Assembly (NCBI RefSeq): GCF_018324685.1
Contig: NZ_AP023354.1
Location: forward strand, 1,550,001-1,614,000
Length of the DNA stretch: 64,000 bases
DNA from: Actinocatenispora sera
GTDB lineage: Bacteria; Actinomycetota; Actinomycetes; Mycobacteriales; Micromonosporaceae
Direction of reading: 5' to 3'
How positions within the stretch are numbered: the first letter of the stretch is position 1; each line of letters begins with the position of its first letter. Below are positions 6,627 to 15,186 of the stretch, one piece after another. The translations under genes were made by a program, and so were the position numbers. The notes under the pieces are model-generated. The model saw nothing but the letters and a program-made list of their open reading frames with translations, did not search any database and was not told the origin of the DNA.

Positions 6627-9496
6627 GCGACGGCGAGGGAGGTACGGGTGGCGACCTTGAGCTTGCGCATCGCCGAGCCCAGCTGGGTACCCACCGTCTT
6701 CGGCGAGCGGTGCAGCGTGGCGGCGATCTCGCGGTTCGTCCGGCCGGCGATCACCAGGCGGACCACGTCCAGCTCGCGCGGCGAGAGCTGGTCGCCGTAC
6801 CCTCGGGTGCCGCCGCGCCAGACCGCGGCCGGCGCCCCGTGCTCGCGCATGATCTGGGCGACCCGGTCGGCGTCGGTCGCCGCGCCCAGCTCGGTCAGTT
6901 CCCGCAGCACCGTGCCGAGCAGGGTCAGCGCCGCCTGCCGGTCGCCCGCCGCCAGCAGCCACCGCGCCTGCCGCTCGCCGGCCAGCAGCGCCTCGTACGG
7001 CCGGGGCAGTGCCCGCCAGGCCGCCGCGGCCTCGGCGAACAGGGCCGCCACCGCCGCCGGTGGCGCCGACCCGCCCGCGGCCAGGAACGCCCGGGACAGC
7101 GCCAGGCTCGCCCGCACCGTGGGTGCGGCCAGCCCGGCGGTGCCCGCCTCGTACTCGGCGACCAGGCGGGCGGCCGATTCACCGCGGTCCGCCGCGACCA
7201 GCGCGTCGACCCGGGCTGGTACCACGTCGATGGCCCACAGCCAGACCTGCTTGTGGGCGAGCAGGCGCACCGGCTCCTCGGTCACCCGCAGTGCGTCGGC
7301 GACCCGGCCGTCGGCCAGCCACCAGCGGGCGAGCATGCCGGCGGGTTCGCCCATGCCGTCCACGGCACCGCGCTCGCGCAACTCGTCGAGCACCGCCAGC
7401 AGCGCCGGCTCGGCGGCGGTTCGTGCGCCGGTCAGCCCCCGGGCCAGCGCGGCGACGAGCGCGCTCTCCAACCGCGCCACCGGCTGCTGGTCGTCGGCGT
7501 CCGCGAGGCCCGCCGCCAGCTCGGCCAGCCCGGACCAGCGTCCCTCGTACAGGTCGAGGTGCGCGCGGGTGGACCGGCCCACGTCGCCGAGCCGCTCGTA
7601 CCGGTGCGCCTGCGCGAGCTCCACCACCTGGTCCAGGTGGCGGCGGGCATCCCGGTACCTGCCCCAGCGCATCTCGGAGTCGCCGACGTTGAGGCCGTGC
7701 AGCATGGTGACCTGGCGCTGCTCCAGCGTCTCGGTCGCATCCGGCACCCCCGCGGCGACCGTCCACCCCTCGTCGTCACCGAGCTGCAGCAGGCCGACCG
7801 CGCGCTGGGTGTCCATCCGGTACCGGTCCGCCGGCGGCAGCTGCCGGGTCGCCTCGGCGGCGCGGCGCAGCCAGTACAGGTGCGCGTCGCGCGGCCAGGA
7901 GGTCCCGCGGGCCCAGCCGAGCAGCAGCATCGCCTGCACCGACTGGGACGAGCCGAACGGCAGATCCGGTATCGCGGCCTTCAGCTCCGCCCGGCTGGCG
8001 TCGTGCTCGCCCATCATGTCGAGAATGACGCCCAGCGTGTACCGAACGCGGGCGGTGCCCGGCCGGTCCAGCGTGCCGGCGTCGATGGCGTGCCGCAGGA
8101 TGCGGGTGAGGTCGGCGACCCGGGCACCGTCCAGTACCGCCAGCGGCAGCTGCTCCACCAGGTGCAGCACCGTGTCGGCGCCAAGGTCCGCGCCGGAGAG
8201 CAGCTCGAACAGCAACGCGACCGCGCCGGCGTCGTCCCCGGCCCGCAGCGCCGCCGCGGCGGCCAGCTCTGCGTACCGGCACCAGCGTGCGGTGTCGCCG
8301 GCGGCCCGGCAGTGCCGGGCCAGGGCGGCGGCCGGCGGTGGCGCCTGCCCCTCCAGGTACCGGCGGGCACGCGTGTGCAGGGCGCGCAGCTCGCCGGCCG
8401 GGATCGCCTCGTACACCGCGCGGGCGGCGAGCGCGTGCCGGAAGCCGATCAGCCCGGCGGCGTCGCCCTGCAACAGCCGGGAATCCAGCGCCGCCCACCA
8501 GTCCGTACCGTCCGCCGGCAGTCCGGCGGTCGCCAGCAGCGCGTCGGGCCGGCTCGGCTCGGCCAGTACCGCCGCCGCCCGCAGCACCGCGCGCGGGTCC
8601 GCAGCGAGCCGGCGTACGCGCTCCAGGACCGCGTCGCGGATGGTCGGCGGCACGTGGATGTCGTCGAGGCTGCGCCGCACCCACTCGCCGCGCCGGTGCA
8701 CCAGGTCGGCCCGCTCCCGCAGCAGCCGTACCGACTCCTCGATGGCCAGCGGCACGCCGTCGGTGCGTTCGTGCAGGAAGGTGGCGAACGCCGCCGACAC
8801 CTGCCCGTCGGCCAGCATCGAGGACACCAGCTCGGCGGTACCGGCGACGTCCAGCGGGCCGAGCGAGACGCGATGCACGGTACGGCCGGTCGGCGAGCGG
8901 GACGACAGCCGCGGCAGCAGCGAGCCGGCGGCCACGTCCTCCGGCCGGTAGGTCAGCAGCATGGCCATCGGCAGCTCCCGCTGTGCCGCCAGGAACAGCA
9001 GGAACTCCAGGGTCGCCTCGTCCGACCAGTGCACGTCCTCGGTGACCAGGACGTCCACCCGCAGCTTCGACAGCAGTTCGGCCAGCGCCCGGAACAGCCG
9101 GTGCCGCGCCGCGAGCTGGTCCTCCGCGGGTTCCAGTGCGGGCGGCAGGTCCGCGGCCCACTCCGGGAACAGCGGGCGCAGCGCACCCGCCAGCGGGCTC
9201 AGCCCCAGCCCGGCCACCTCGACCACCGCCTGCCGGACCGCGTCCACCACCGAACCCAGCGTGTACGGCTGGCGGTAGGGCGGCGCGCTGGCCACCAGCA
9301 TCCGGTAGCTGCCGGTCTCCACGAGCGCCTGCACCAGCCGGCTCTTGCCGATCCCCGCCTCGCCCTCCAGCAGGACCAGCGCGGTCGGCGTACCGAGCGT
9401 CTCGGCCAGCACGGCCAGTTCACGGGCCCGGCCGACGAAGCGGGGTACGGGCGCGATCAGCTGGCCGTCCTCGCGACTGTCAGCCCGATCGACCAT
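6593..9496 (-). CDS. Large ATP-binding LuxR-family regulator (LAL type)
   Basis: 967-residue transcriptional activator of the LAL family. Residues about 20-190 are an AAA-type ATPase with Walker A GEAGIGKSR and a Walker B-like LVTEDVHWSDE. A long helical TPR-like middle section follows, and a LuxR helix-turn-helix closes the C-terminus (LSPRELDVVRLVIAGRTNRE, then LHRSPKTVGTQL). Such proteins typically activate their target operon in response to an inducer and ATP. It is followed, after 225 bp, by the secreted-protease operon on the same strand, which is the obvious candidate target. No clear Shine-Dalgarno sequence precedes the ATG at 9496. The 3' end lies in a tandem duplication. Confidence 0.9.
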   Translation of the reverse strand: MVDRADSREDGQLIAPVPRFVGRARELAVLAETLGTPTALVLLEGEAGIGKSRLVQALVETGSYRMLVASAPPYRQPYTLGSVVDAVRQAVVEVAGLGLSPLAGALRPLFPEWAADLPPALEPAEDQLAARHRLFRALAELLSKLRVDVLVTEDVHWSDEATLEFLLFLAAQRELPMAMLLTYRPEDVAAGSLLPRLSSRSPTGRTVHRVSLGPLDVAGTAELVSSMLADGQVSAAFATFLHERTDGVPLAIEESVRLLRERADLVHRRGEWVRRSLDDIHVPPTIRDAVLERVRRLAADPRAVLRAAAVLAEPSRPDALLATAGLPADGTDWWAALDSRLLQGDAAGLIGFRHALAARAVYEAIPAGELRALHTRARRYLEGQAPPPAAALARHCRAAGDTARWCRYAELAAAAALRAGDDAGAVALLFELLSGADLGADTVLHLVEQLPLAVLDGARVADLTRILRHAIDAGTLDRPGTARVRYTLGVILDMMGEHDASRAELKAAIPDLPFGSSQSVQAMLLLGWARGTSWPRDAHLYWLRRAAEATRQLPPADRYRMDTQRAVGLLQLGDDEGWTVAAGVPDATETLEQRQVTMLHGLNVGDSEMRWGRYRDARRHLDQVVELAQAHRYERLGDVGRSTRAHLDLYEGRWSGLAELAAGLADADDQQPVARLESALVAALARGLTGARTAAEPALLAVLDELRERGAVDGMGEPAGMLARWWLADGRVADALRVTEEPVRLLAHKQVWLWAIDVVPARVDALVAADRGESAARLVAEYEAGTAGLAAPTVRASLALSRAFLAAGGSAPPAAVAALFAEAAAAWRALPRPYEALLAGERQARWLLAAGDRQAALTLLGTVLRELTELGAATDADRVAQIMREHGAPAAVWRGGTRGYGDQLSPRELDVVRLVIAGRTNREIAATLHRSPKTVGTQLGSAMRKLKVATRTSLAVAALAAGVTAAD

Positions 9497-9835
9497 GCGT
9501 GTCCACCGCCACGAATCCGCCCGCGCACCTCGGCGTCCGTATTCTGCACCACCCGGCTACCGGCCTCAACGCATCGACGATGGCGACTGCCTGCCGCGAT
9601 GGCCCGGAACCTGCGTTCCGCCCGCGGCGTGCGATCGCCGGACCGGGCACCGGTGCGGTGCAGCGCGAGCGCGGCGACGCGGCCGAGCCGCTGGTTCACG
9701 GTGGTCGGCCGGGTCTGCGCGAACGCCCATCCGGCTGACGACGCGGCTGCGCGCAACAACCCGTGCGGTGGCGGGCCGGGACTGTCCGGGGAAATCCGAT
9801 CGTCCCGCACGGCCGGGCTGACTACCCTCCGGCCC
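9497..9835. other. Intergenic region without a convincing gene
   Basis: 339 bp between the divergent LAL regulator and DinB-like genes. Several open frames cross it but none has a ribosome binding site with family-like sequence. It should contain both promoters; I could not pick unambiguous -35/-10 elements. Confidence 0.5.
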
Positions 9836-10465
9836 ATGCCGACCGAACTGCCGCAACCCGCCGCCGATGTCCGGGACACCGTGCAGGCCGTCATCGATCG
9901 TTTCGCCCTGATCCCCGACGACGGCTGGGAACGCCCGGCCGCCGACCTGGACTGGTCCTGCCGGGAGACCGCTGCGCACATCCTCGACGACCTCGGCGGT
10001 TACGCCATGCAGCTGTCCGGCGAGCGCGGCCACGGCGACTCGTACACGCCGCTGGTCGAGCCGATGCAGCCGCGGCCAGACGGGCCGCCGTTCATGTTCT
10101 GGCCCGAGGAGGACGGTGGCACCCGGGCGATCTGCGAGTGCCTGGACGCGGTCGGCGGGCTGCTCGTCGCGGTTGTCGCGACGGCCCCGGCGGACCGGAT
10201 CGGCTGGCACCCGTACGGCAACCCCGACGCGACCGGGCTCGCCGCGATGGGGATCACCGAGACCGTGCTGCACGCGTGGGACATCCTGCGGACGCACGAG
10301 GTCGGCTACCGGCCCGACGAGGCGGTCGTCGGCCGGGTGCTCGACCGCATCTTCCCGGCCGTGACCCGTACCGACGACCCCTGGCACGACCTGCTCGCCG
10401 CCACCGGCCGTACCCCGGAAACCCGCGGTGTCAGCTGGCGGTGGGACTCCTCGGTGCGCAGCTGA
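9836..10465 (+). CDS. DinB/mycothiol-dependent maleylpyruvate isomerase-like protein
   Basis: 209-residue cytosolic protein of the DinB-like four-helix-bundle superfamily, of the kind annotated as maleylpyruvate isomerase N-terminal or TIGR03083. The N-terminal helix has DDGWERPAADLDWSCRETAAH, giving the first metal-binding His, and ITETVLHAWDIL holds the second His region. Members bind a divalent metal and may use mycothiol as cofactor; the substrate here is unknown. The ATG at 9836 gives the family-length protein; a longer open frame upstream is the antisense shadow of the LuxR gene. Its last 35 bp overlap the convergent MFS gene. Confidence 0.75.
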   Translation: MPTELPQPAADVRDTVQAVIDRFALIPDDGWERPAADLDWSCRETAAHILDDLGGYAMQLSGERGHGDSYTPLVEPMQPRPDGPPFMFWPEEDGGTRAICECLDAVGGLLVAVVATAPADRIGWHPYGNPDATGLAAMGITETVLHAWDILRTHEVGYRPDEAVVGRVLDRIFPAVTRTDDPWHDLLAATGRTPETRGVSWRWDSSVRS

Positions 10466-11681
10466 CCGCGACCGGCCCGGCGGCCTTCCGGCCACCGGCC
10501 GACCGGACCCTGCCGGCCGGGCCGCCGGCCGACCGGGCCCTGCCGGCCAACCAGGCCAGGACGGCGCAGCCGGCGAAGGCGGCGCCGAGGATGCTGGAGC
10601 CGCGCCAGCCGGCGCTCGCGTACGCGGTGGTGGTGGCCGCCGCGCCGAGCGCCGAGCCGAGCGAGTAGAAGATCATGTATCCGCCGACGACGGTGCTGGT
10701 GCGGTCCGGGTGGGCCGCGGTCAGCGCGTGCTGGTTGCCGACGTGGACGACCTGGACGGCGAAGTCGAGGGCCAGCACGCCGGCGCCGACCAGCCACAGC
10801 GACCATGACGCCTGGCCGAGGGCGAGCCAGGAGCCGGTGAGCAGGGCGAGCGCGCCGCCGGTGACGGGGCCGGCGAGGCCGCGGTCGGCCCAGCGCCCGG
10901 CCCGTGCGGCGCCGAGCGCGCCGGCCAGCCCGGCGATGCCGAACAGCCCGATCTGTGCCGTACCCAGCCGCCACGGGGGTGCGGCGAGCGGCAGCGCGAG
11001 GCCGCTCCACAGGGTGCCGAACGAGGCGAAGAGGAACAGCGCGACCAGCCCGCGCGTGACGAACAGCCGTTCCCGGAACAGCCCGCCGAGCGAGGCGAGC
11101 ACCGCCCGGTACGAGGCGGGCTCGGCGCGCGGGTCCGCCGGCAGCAGTCGTCGGACCAGGTACGCCAGGGCGAGCAGCAGCGTGGCGAGCGCGAGGTAGA
11201 CGCTGCGCCAGCCGGCCACCGCCGCGAGTGCGCCGGCGGCCACCCGGGCGCCGAGGATGCCGACGACGACGCCGGCGGTCACCGTACCGAGGGTGCGGCC
11301 GCGGTCGGCCGGGGTGGCCAGCGCGGCGGCGTACGCGACGGTCGTCTGGACGACGACCGCGAACAGCCCGGCGAGGCCCACCCCGGCGAGCAGCAGCCAG
11401 GCACGGGTGGCGACTGCCGCGACCGCCACGCCGGCGGCGGCCAGTACCAGCTGGGTCGTGATCAGCCGGCGCCGGTCGACCAGGTCCCCCAACGGAACCA
11501 GCAGCGCGAGCCCGGCCAGGTAGCCGAGCTGGCCGGCGGTGACGATCCAGCCCAGTTCGGCGTCCGGCACCCGCAGGTCGGCACCGATCTCGGCGAGTAC
11601 CGGCTGGGCCGCGTACACGGTCGCGACGGCGCCGGCGCAGGTCGCTGCGAACAGCAGCCGGCGGCCGATGGTGAGCCCCAT
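10431..11681 (-). CDS. MFS transporter (probable drug efflux)
   Basis: 416-residue inner-membrane major facilitator with about 12 hydrophobic segments and the family loop motif PLGDLVDRRR between TM2 and TM3. It resembles arabinose-efflux/EmrD-like drug exporters; the substrate is not evident. GGGAGGG precedes the ATG at 11681. A divergent HxlR-type regulator starts 84 bp away, a common arrangement in which the regulator represses the exporter. The C-terminal tail carries a 10-codon duplication (GRARSAGGPA / GRVRSAGG), encoded by near-identical 18-bp blocks at 10501-10518 and 10531-10548. Confidence 0.85.
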   Translation of the reverse strand: MGLTIGRRLLFAATCAGAVATVYAAQPVLAEIGADLRVPDAELGWIVTAGQLGYLAGLALLVPLGDLVDRRRLITTQLVLAAAGVAVAAVATRAWLLLAGVGLAGLFAVVVQTTVAYAAALATPADRGRTLGTVTAGVVVGILGARVAAGALAAVAGWRSVYLALATLLLALAYLVRRLLPADPRAEPASYRAVLASLGGLFRERLFVTRGLVALFLFASFGTLWSGLALPLAAPPWRLGTAQIGLFGIAGLAGALGAARAGRWADRGLAGPVTGGALALLTGSWLALGQASWSLWLVGAGVLALDFAVQVVHVGNQHALTAAHPDRTSTVVGGYMIFYSLGSALGAAATTTAYASAGWRGSSILGAAFAGCAVLAWLAGRARSAGGPAGRVRSAGGRKAAGPVAVSCAPRSPTAS

Positions 11682-11692
11682 CCGCCCTCCCA

Positions 11693-11715
11693 AACAGTAG
11701 CAGTTTGCAACTGTT
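11693..11715. promoter_or_regulatory. Inverted repeat between MFS exporter and HxlR gene
   Basis: AACAGT (11693-11698) and ACTGTT (11710-11715) form a dyad; a second one, CAGTT-TGC-AACTG (11701-11713), overlaps it. Its position in the 84-bp divergent gap fits an HxlR operator. Confidence 0.5.
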
Positions 11716-11765
11716 CGGAACGTACGGCAAGATGATTTCAATCAGCAACTCTTTGCGGAGGTGTG

Positions 11766-12221
11766 ATGGCCCACCCAAAGGTCGGCGCCGCGGACCCGGC
11801 CTGGACCGACCCGACCTGCCCGGTCGCCCGCACCCTCGACCTGGTGGGCGACCGGTGGAGCCTGCTCGTCGTCCGCGACGCGATGGACGGTGCGCGCTCG
11901 TTCACCGACTTCCAGCAGCGCACCGGCATCGCCCGCAACATCCTCACCGACCGGCTGCGCCGGCTGACGGCCAACGGCGTGCTCGACCGGCGGCCGGCCC
12001 CGTCCGGGAAGCGGCCGGTCTACCTGCTCACCCCGGCCGGGCGCGACCTGTTCACCGTCGTCGTCGCGCTGCGGCAGTGGGGCGAGCGGCACGCGTTCGG
12101 CCCGGACGAGGCCCGTTCCGTCCTGGTCGACCAGCGCGATCGACCGATTCCCGAGCTGCGGCCCACCACCTCGCGCGGCACCGTCGCCGACCCCGACACC
12201 ACGACCGTGCGCAGGCCCTGA
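11766..12221 (+). CDS. HxlR-family winged-helix transcriptional regulator
   Basis: 151-residue DNA-binding protein. It has the HxlR signature: an N-terminal Cys (DPTCPVARTLDLVGDRW), a recognition helix in RTGIARNILTDRLRRL and the wing RRPAPSGKRPVYLLTPAG. HxlR members respond to thiol-reactive or aromatic compounds and often control a divergent exporter or oxidoreductase, here the MFS gene. GGAGG lies 5 nt before the ATG at 11766; the overlapping GTG at 11763 is too close to it. Confidence 0.88.
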   Translation: MAHPKVGAADPAWTDPTCPVARTLDLVGDRWSLLVVRDAMDGARSFTDFQQRTGIARNILTDRLRRLTANGVLDRRPAPSGKRPVYLLTPAGRDLFTVVVALRQWGERHAFGPDEARSVLVDQRDRPIPELRPTTSRGTVADPDTTTVRRP

Positions 12222-12227
12222 CGCGGC

Positions 12228-12977
12228 TCAGTTGCCGGCGCCCTCGGGGTACCAGCGGATGCCGCTCTGGCCGTCGAACCGGAGCGTGTCACCGATGATG
12301 TGCTTCGGGTAGGTCGGGTGCTGCACGAAGTAGCCGCCGATGCCCTGGATCGAGGTGGCGTCGCAGATCCCGTCGGTGTGAATGCAGAACCGGCGGACCG
12401 GGATCCCGTTGAAGTCGGTCGGCCCGGCGCCGGTCGAGGTGAACCCGAGCAGGCTGACCCCCTTCGGGAACAGGTGGCCCCAGATCCCGGTACCGGGCTG
12501 CATCGGGTCGGCGTAGAGCATGCCGTCGACCTGGCCGTGCGGGACGAACGAGCCGGCCGCGACGGCCTGTAGCACCTGGTCACCGATCTGGGCGCCCTGC
12601 GAGTACCCGGTGATCGTGATCCGCGCGCCGGGGTGCTGCGCGCGCAGCCGCTTCACCAGCGCCAGGGCCGCGGTGTGCCCCTGGTGCACGCTGGCCTCGT
12701 AGCTCGGCGCGGTGACCCCGCCGACCCACGGGCCGGCCGTCGCCGGGTAGCAGACCCCGACCGCCTTGCTGCCGGCCGGCAGCGTCGCGTTCGCCGCCCA
12801 GTAGCTGGACGTGCAGCCCTTCGACGCGGGCTGCGCCGCACCGGTACCGCCGATCTCGACGTAGTAGTGGTCGATCCCGCTGGCGTGCGCCGCGGTGGCG
12901 AAGACTCCGCCGGCGACGAGCATCGCCGCGGCGGCGCCCACCGAGGCCGCGAGTCGACGAAGCGCGCGTGGTTTCAT
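12228..12977 (-). CDS. Secreted alpha/beta hydrolase (cutinase / PE-PPE-domain type)
   Basis: 249-residue exported esterase-like protein. An Arg-rich signal peptide ends near ATAAHASG (about residue 33). The nucleophile elbow is GYSQGA, as in cutinases and PE-PPE hydrolases, and an N-terminal VEIGGTGA loop may provide the oxyanion hole. The C-terminal segment contains two Cys (FCIHTDGICD), usually disulphide-forming, followed by HPTYPKHI, which may hold the catalytic His. Substrate unknown; lipid or polyester cleavage is typical of the family. AGGAAGAGGG precedes the ATG at 12977. Confidence 0.8.
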   Translation of the reverse strand: MKPRALRRLAASVGAAAAMLVAGGVFATAAHASGIDHYYVEIGGTGAAQPASKGCTSSYWAANATLPAGSKAVGVCYPATAGPWVGGVTAPSYEASVHQGHTAALALVKRLRAQHPGARITITGYSQGAQIGDQVLQAVAAGSFVPHGQVDGMLYADPMQPGTGIWGHLFPKGVSLLGFTSTGAGPTDFNGIPVRRFCIHTDGICDATSIQGIGGYFVQHPTYPKHIIGDTLRFDGQSGIRWYPEGAGN

Positions 12978-13104
12978 GCCATCCCTCTTCCTGCGATCCG
13001 GTACGGCCGCGGCGAGCACCGTGGCAGCCCGACGCTAGGGGGCACCGATGACATCCCGCTGAAATCGTACAAAAGCCGGCAGCGGATCGGCCTTGCCGCA
13101 AAGT

Positions 13105-13137
13105 CCCCGCCCCCGAGCTACGTTTGTACTGGCGGGG
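13105..13137 (-). terminator. Possible hairpin downstream of the DUF397 gene
   Basis: CCCCGCC (13105-13111) and GGCGGGG (13131-13137) can pair downstream of the XRE/DUF397 transcript. No clear T-run follows, so this is tentative. A second dyad, GTACAAA/TTTGTAC (13067-13073, 13123-13129), overlaps it. Confidence 0.35.
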
Positions 13138-13197
13138 ATGGATACCCGCCTTTTCCGTGTCCTGCCGACGCGGACGCTCGTTCGACGACCGCCGTGA

Positions 13198-13389
13198 TCA
13201 GTGCGACTTCACGGTGTCGGTGAACGCGCGGAACGCGGTCGGGTGGACCACCAGTGCCGGGCCGTCCGGGTCCTTGCTGTCCCGGATGGCAACGACGCCA
13301 GGCAGATTGCCCGCCACCTCGACGCATTGACCGCCGGAGTTACCGGATCGACTGCTCTTGCGCCACACGGCGCCACTCAGATCGGTCAT
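13198..13389 (-). CDS. DUF397 small protein
   Basis: 63-residue protein with the DUF397 pattern: WRKSSRSGNSGGQCVEVA near the start, then VAIRDSKDPDGPAL and a final FRAFTDTVK helix. DUF397 genes almost always sit next to XRE/DUF5753 regulators in actinomycetes (WhiJ-like and BldB-linked pairs) and are thought to antagonise or modulate them. Here the ATG overlaps the stop of the regulator by 4 bp (ATGA), so expression is coupled. Confidence 0.92.
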   Translation of the reverse strand: MTDLSGAVWRKSSRSGNSGGQCVEVAGNLPGVVAIRDSKDPDGPALVVHPTAFRAFTDTVKSH

Positions 13390-14249
13390 GGGGCGTACTC
13401 CTTCGCTACCTTGATCATCATGTCTCGGCTGGCATCAGCGTCCAACGCCCGGTCGTAGATGTCCCGCCACATCTGCCGGTACGGCTTTCGTTGCGTTGCC
13501 TTGTCGAGGTACAAGCCGCCGGTTCGCGTCTCGTGGTAGATGACATCGGATATTGCTCGTTGCGGAAACCGCATGTATGTGAATCCGGCCATCATGGCCG
13601 CGTGCGCACCCGCCGAGAAGGGCAACAGTCGCACAGACACGTTTTCCCGTTGGCTGGCGTCGACGAGGTGGCGGAGTTGTTCGGCCATGATGGCGCCGCC
13701 GCCGACCGGTCGGCGAATCACGGCCTCGTTCAGGATGACGTGCAGGGTCGGTGCGTCGTCGTCATTCAGCCGCGCCTGGCGGGTGAGGCGCAGATCGACG
13801 TGTCGCTCGATCTCCTCGTCGTCACCGTCGGCCTCGGCCGTACGCATGATCTCGGCCGCGTAGTCGTGGGTCTGCAGCAGGCCGGTGACGAGTTCGGGCT
13901 CGTAGATGTCCATGCTCTCCGCGTAGGCCTCCATCCCCGCGAACAGCTCGAACCATTCCGGGATGACGTCTCCGTACGAGTGCCACCAGCCGGTCTTGGT
14001 CGTTTCGGTGGCCAGCGCGGTCAGCGCCTTGGTGAGACGCGCCGGGGCCCGATAAATCTGGCAGAGAATTTCGACGTCCGCGCGGCGGCTCGGCGACTTT
14101 CCCGTTTCCATCCGGTAGATCTTCGACCTGCTGAAACCGGTGCGCGCCTCGATCTGCGCGGTCTTCAGCCCGCTCTGTTCGCGGAGTTTTCCCAGCTCAC
14201 GGCCCAGTCGCCAGCGCGGAACGGTCGACCCCGTATCGCTGTCGATCAC
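13386..14249 (-). CDS. XRE-family regulator with DUF5753 domain (WhiJ-like)
   Basis: 287-residue cytosolic regulator. Residues about 10-70 are a Cro/CI-type helix-turn-helix (LGRELGKLREQSGLKTAQIE, then GFSRSKIYRMETGK). Residues about 95-285 are DUF5753, with YEPELVTGLLQTHDYA. This architecture is typical of actinomycete developmental or stress regulators. The GTG at 14249 is chosen because GGGAGG lies just upstream; open frame continues 20 codons further without support. Dyads at 14270-14319 suggest autoregulation. Confidence 0.9.
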   Translation of the reverse strand: MIDSDTGSTVPRWRLGRELGKLREQSGLKTAQIEARTGFSRSKIYRMETGKSPSRRADVEILCQIYRAPARLTKALTALATETTKTGWWHSYGDVIPEWFELFAGMEAYAESMDIYEPELVTGLLQTHDYAAEIMRTAEADGDDEEIERHVDLRLTRQARLNDDDAPTLHVILNEAVIRRPVGGGAIMAEQLRHLVDASQRENVSVRLLPFSAGAHAAMMAGFTYMRFPQRAISDVIYHETRTGGLYLDKATQRKPYRQMWRDIYDRALDADASRDMMIKVAKEYAP

Positions 14250-14269
14250 TGCCTCGGCCTCCCTTCCCC

Positions 14270-14319
14270 GTGTCGCCGTGACACACCGGTCTGCACCGCT
14301 ATGACACACGATGATGTGT
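14270..14319. promoter_or_regulatory. Paired GACAC-type dyads upstream of the XRE gene
   Basis: GTGTC-5 nt-GACAC (14270-14284) lies beside a longer dyad, TGACACA-6 nt-TGTGTCA (14300-14319). The shared TGACACA core and location between the divergent XRE gene and small-gene operon make this a likely operator. Confidence 0.55.
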
Positions 14320-14576
14320 CACGACGCAACACATTCTGTTTCTCCATCTAACCGATGTTCGCATACGAGTTCACATGACTCGTTGCATCAACAGCCATGA
14401 TGCGGCAATACTGCTGTTTGCCGACGACGGACGGTGACGCGCCGATCCCGGTGCGCGTCGCTTCGTCGCAGGTGGCCCGCCGCCGTACCCGGTGGGTCGA
14501 GGAGAAGAGAGTGGGGGCGCGGTGCCTGCTTGCCGGCCGCACCGCGCCCCCGCCCCATCGAACCCTTGGAGAACCG

Positions 14577-14690
14577 ATGGAGCTGCTGAAGACTATCGCG
14601 GGCGCGTGCCGGCGGCTGCGCACCCGCATCGACGGCTGGCGGGACGAGGTCGCCGACCGCCCGATCGACCCGGCCGGGTGGTGGCGATGA
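14577..14690 (+). CDS. Small protein (37 aa), first of a four-gene overlapping set
   Basis: 37-residue basic/acidic peptide beginning MELLKTIAGACRRLRTRIDG and ending AGWWR. TTGGAG precedes the ATG at good spacing. Its TGA overlaps the ATG of the next gene (ATGA), which argues it is translated. No known domain. It is divergent from the XRE/DUF397 pair and may belong to the same accessory unit. Confidence 0.5.
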   Translation: MELLKTIAGACRRLRTRIDGWRDEVADRPIDPAGWWR

Positions 14691-15022
14691 GCACCCTCGC
14701 GCTGTACCGGGTGGCCATCGAGGTCGTGTGCGCCCTCGACGCGGCGGGCATCGTTGCCCTCGCGACGTACCTGCTCGCCCCGATCGCCGTGCGGCACCGC
14801 CGGCCGCGCACCCGGCCCGCCGACCCGTACGCGGCGGCCACGGCGCTGGCCGACCGCATCCGCGCCGACCGTCTGCGGCGGGGCTCTCTTCGCCCCGACG
14901 GCCCCCCGGTCGACGCGCGTCGGGTGACTGGGCTACCGACCCGTGCGCGTCGGGTGACCGGGCTCGCGGTCGGCCGGGCCCGGGTTCCGTTGGCGGACAA
15001 GGCTGGTGCGTCATGGTCGTGA
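14687..15022 (+). CDS. Small membrane-anchored protein of unknown function
   Basis: 111 residues with one strong N-terminal transmembrane segment (VCALDAAGIVALATYLLAP) followed by an Arg-rich, probably cytoplasmic tail. The tail has a 10-residue duplication (ARRVTGLPT / ARRVTGLAV) encoded by a 30-bp offset repeat at 14915-14964. The start overlaps the preceding stop and its end overlaps the next start by 10 bp. Not assignable to a known family from sequence alone. Confidence 0.6.
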   Translation: MSTLALYRVAIEVVCALDAAGIVALATYLLAPIAVRHRRPRTRPADPYAAATALADRIRADRLRRGSLRPDGPPVDARRVTGLPTRARRVTGLAVGRARVPLADKAGASWS

Positions 15023-15186
15023 TCCCCGGCGACCGGATCCTGATCGGGCAGCGTGCTCCCGTCGTCACCGTCGCCGAGGCGTATCTGCGGAACGAGCACC
15101 TGGTCGAGATCACCAGTACCAGCGGGCGGGTGTGGCGGGTCGATCCCGCGGTGGTGCGCCGCATCGAGGGCGGTGACCGGTCGTGA
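15013..15186 (+). CDS. Small protein (57 aa) of unknown function
   Basis: 57 residues, beta-rich (DRILIGQRAPVVTVAEAY; RVWRVDPAVVRRIEGG), looking like a small SH3/OB-type barrel. The ATG lies inside the end of the preceding gene and the TGA overlaps the GTG of the next one (GTGA). No recognised family. The tight overlaps on both sides support translation as part of one operon. Confidence 0.55.
   Translation: MVVIPGDRILIGQRAPVVTVAEAYLRNEHLVEITSTSGRVWRVDPAVVRRIEGGDRS

Noticed and set aside
6710-10465. Very long plus-strand open frame
   Set aside because: It is antisense to the LuxR gene with no domain sequence until the DinB-like protein at 9836; a GC-rich codon-position artefact.
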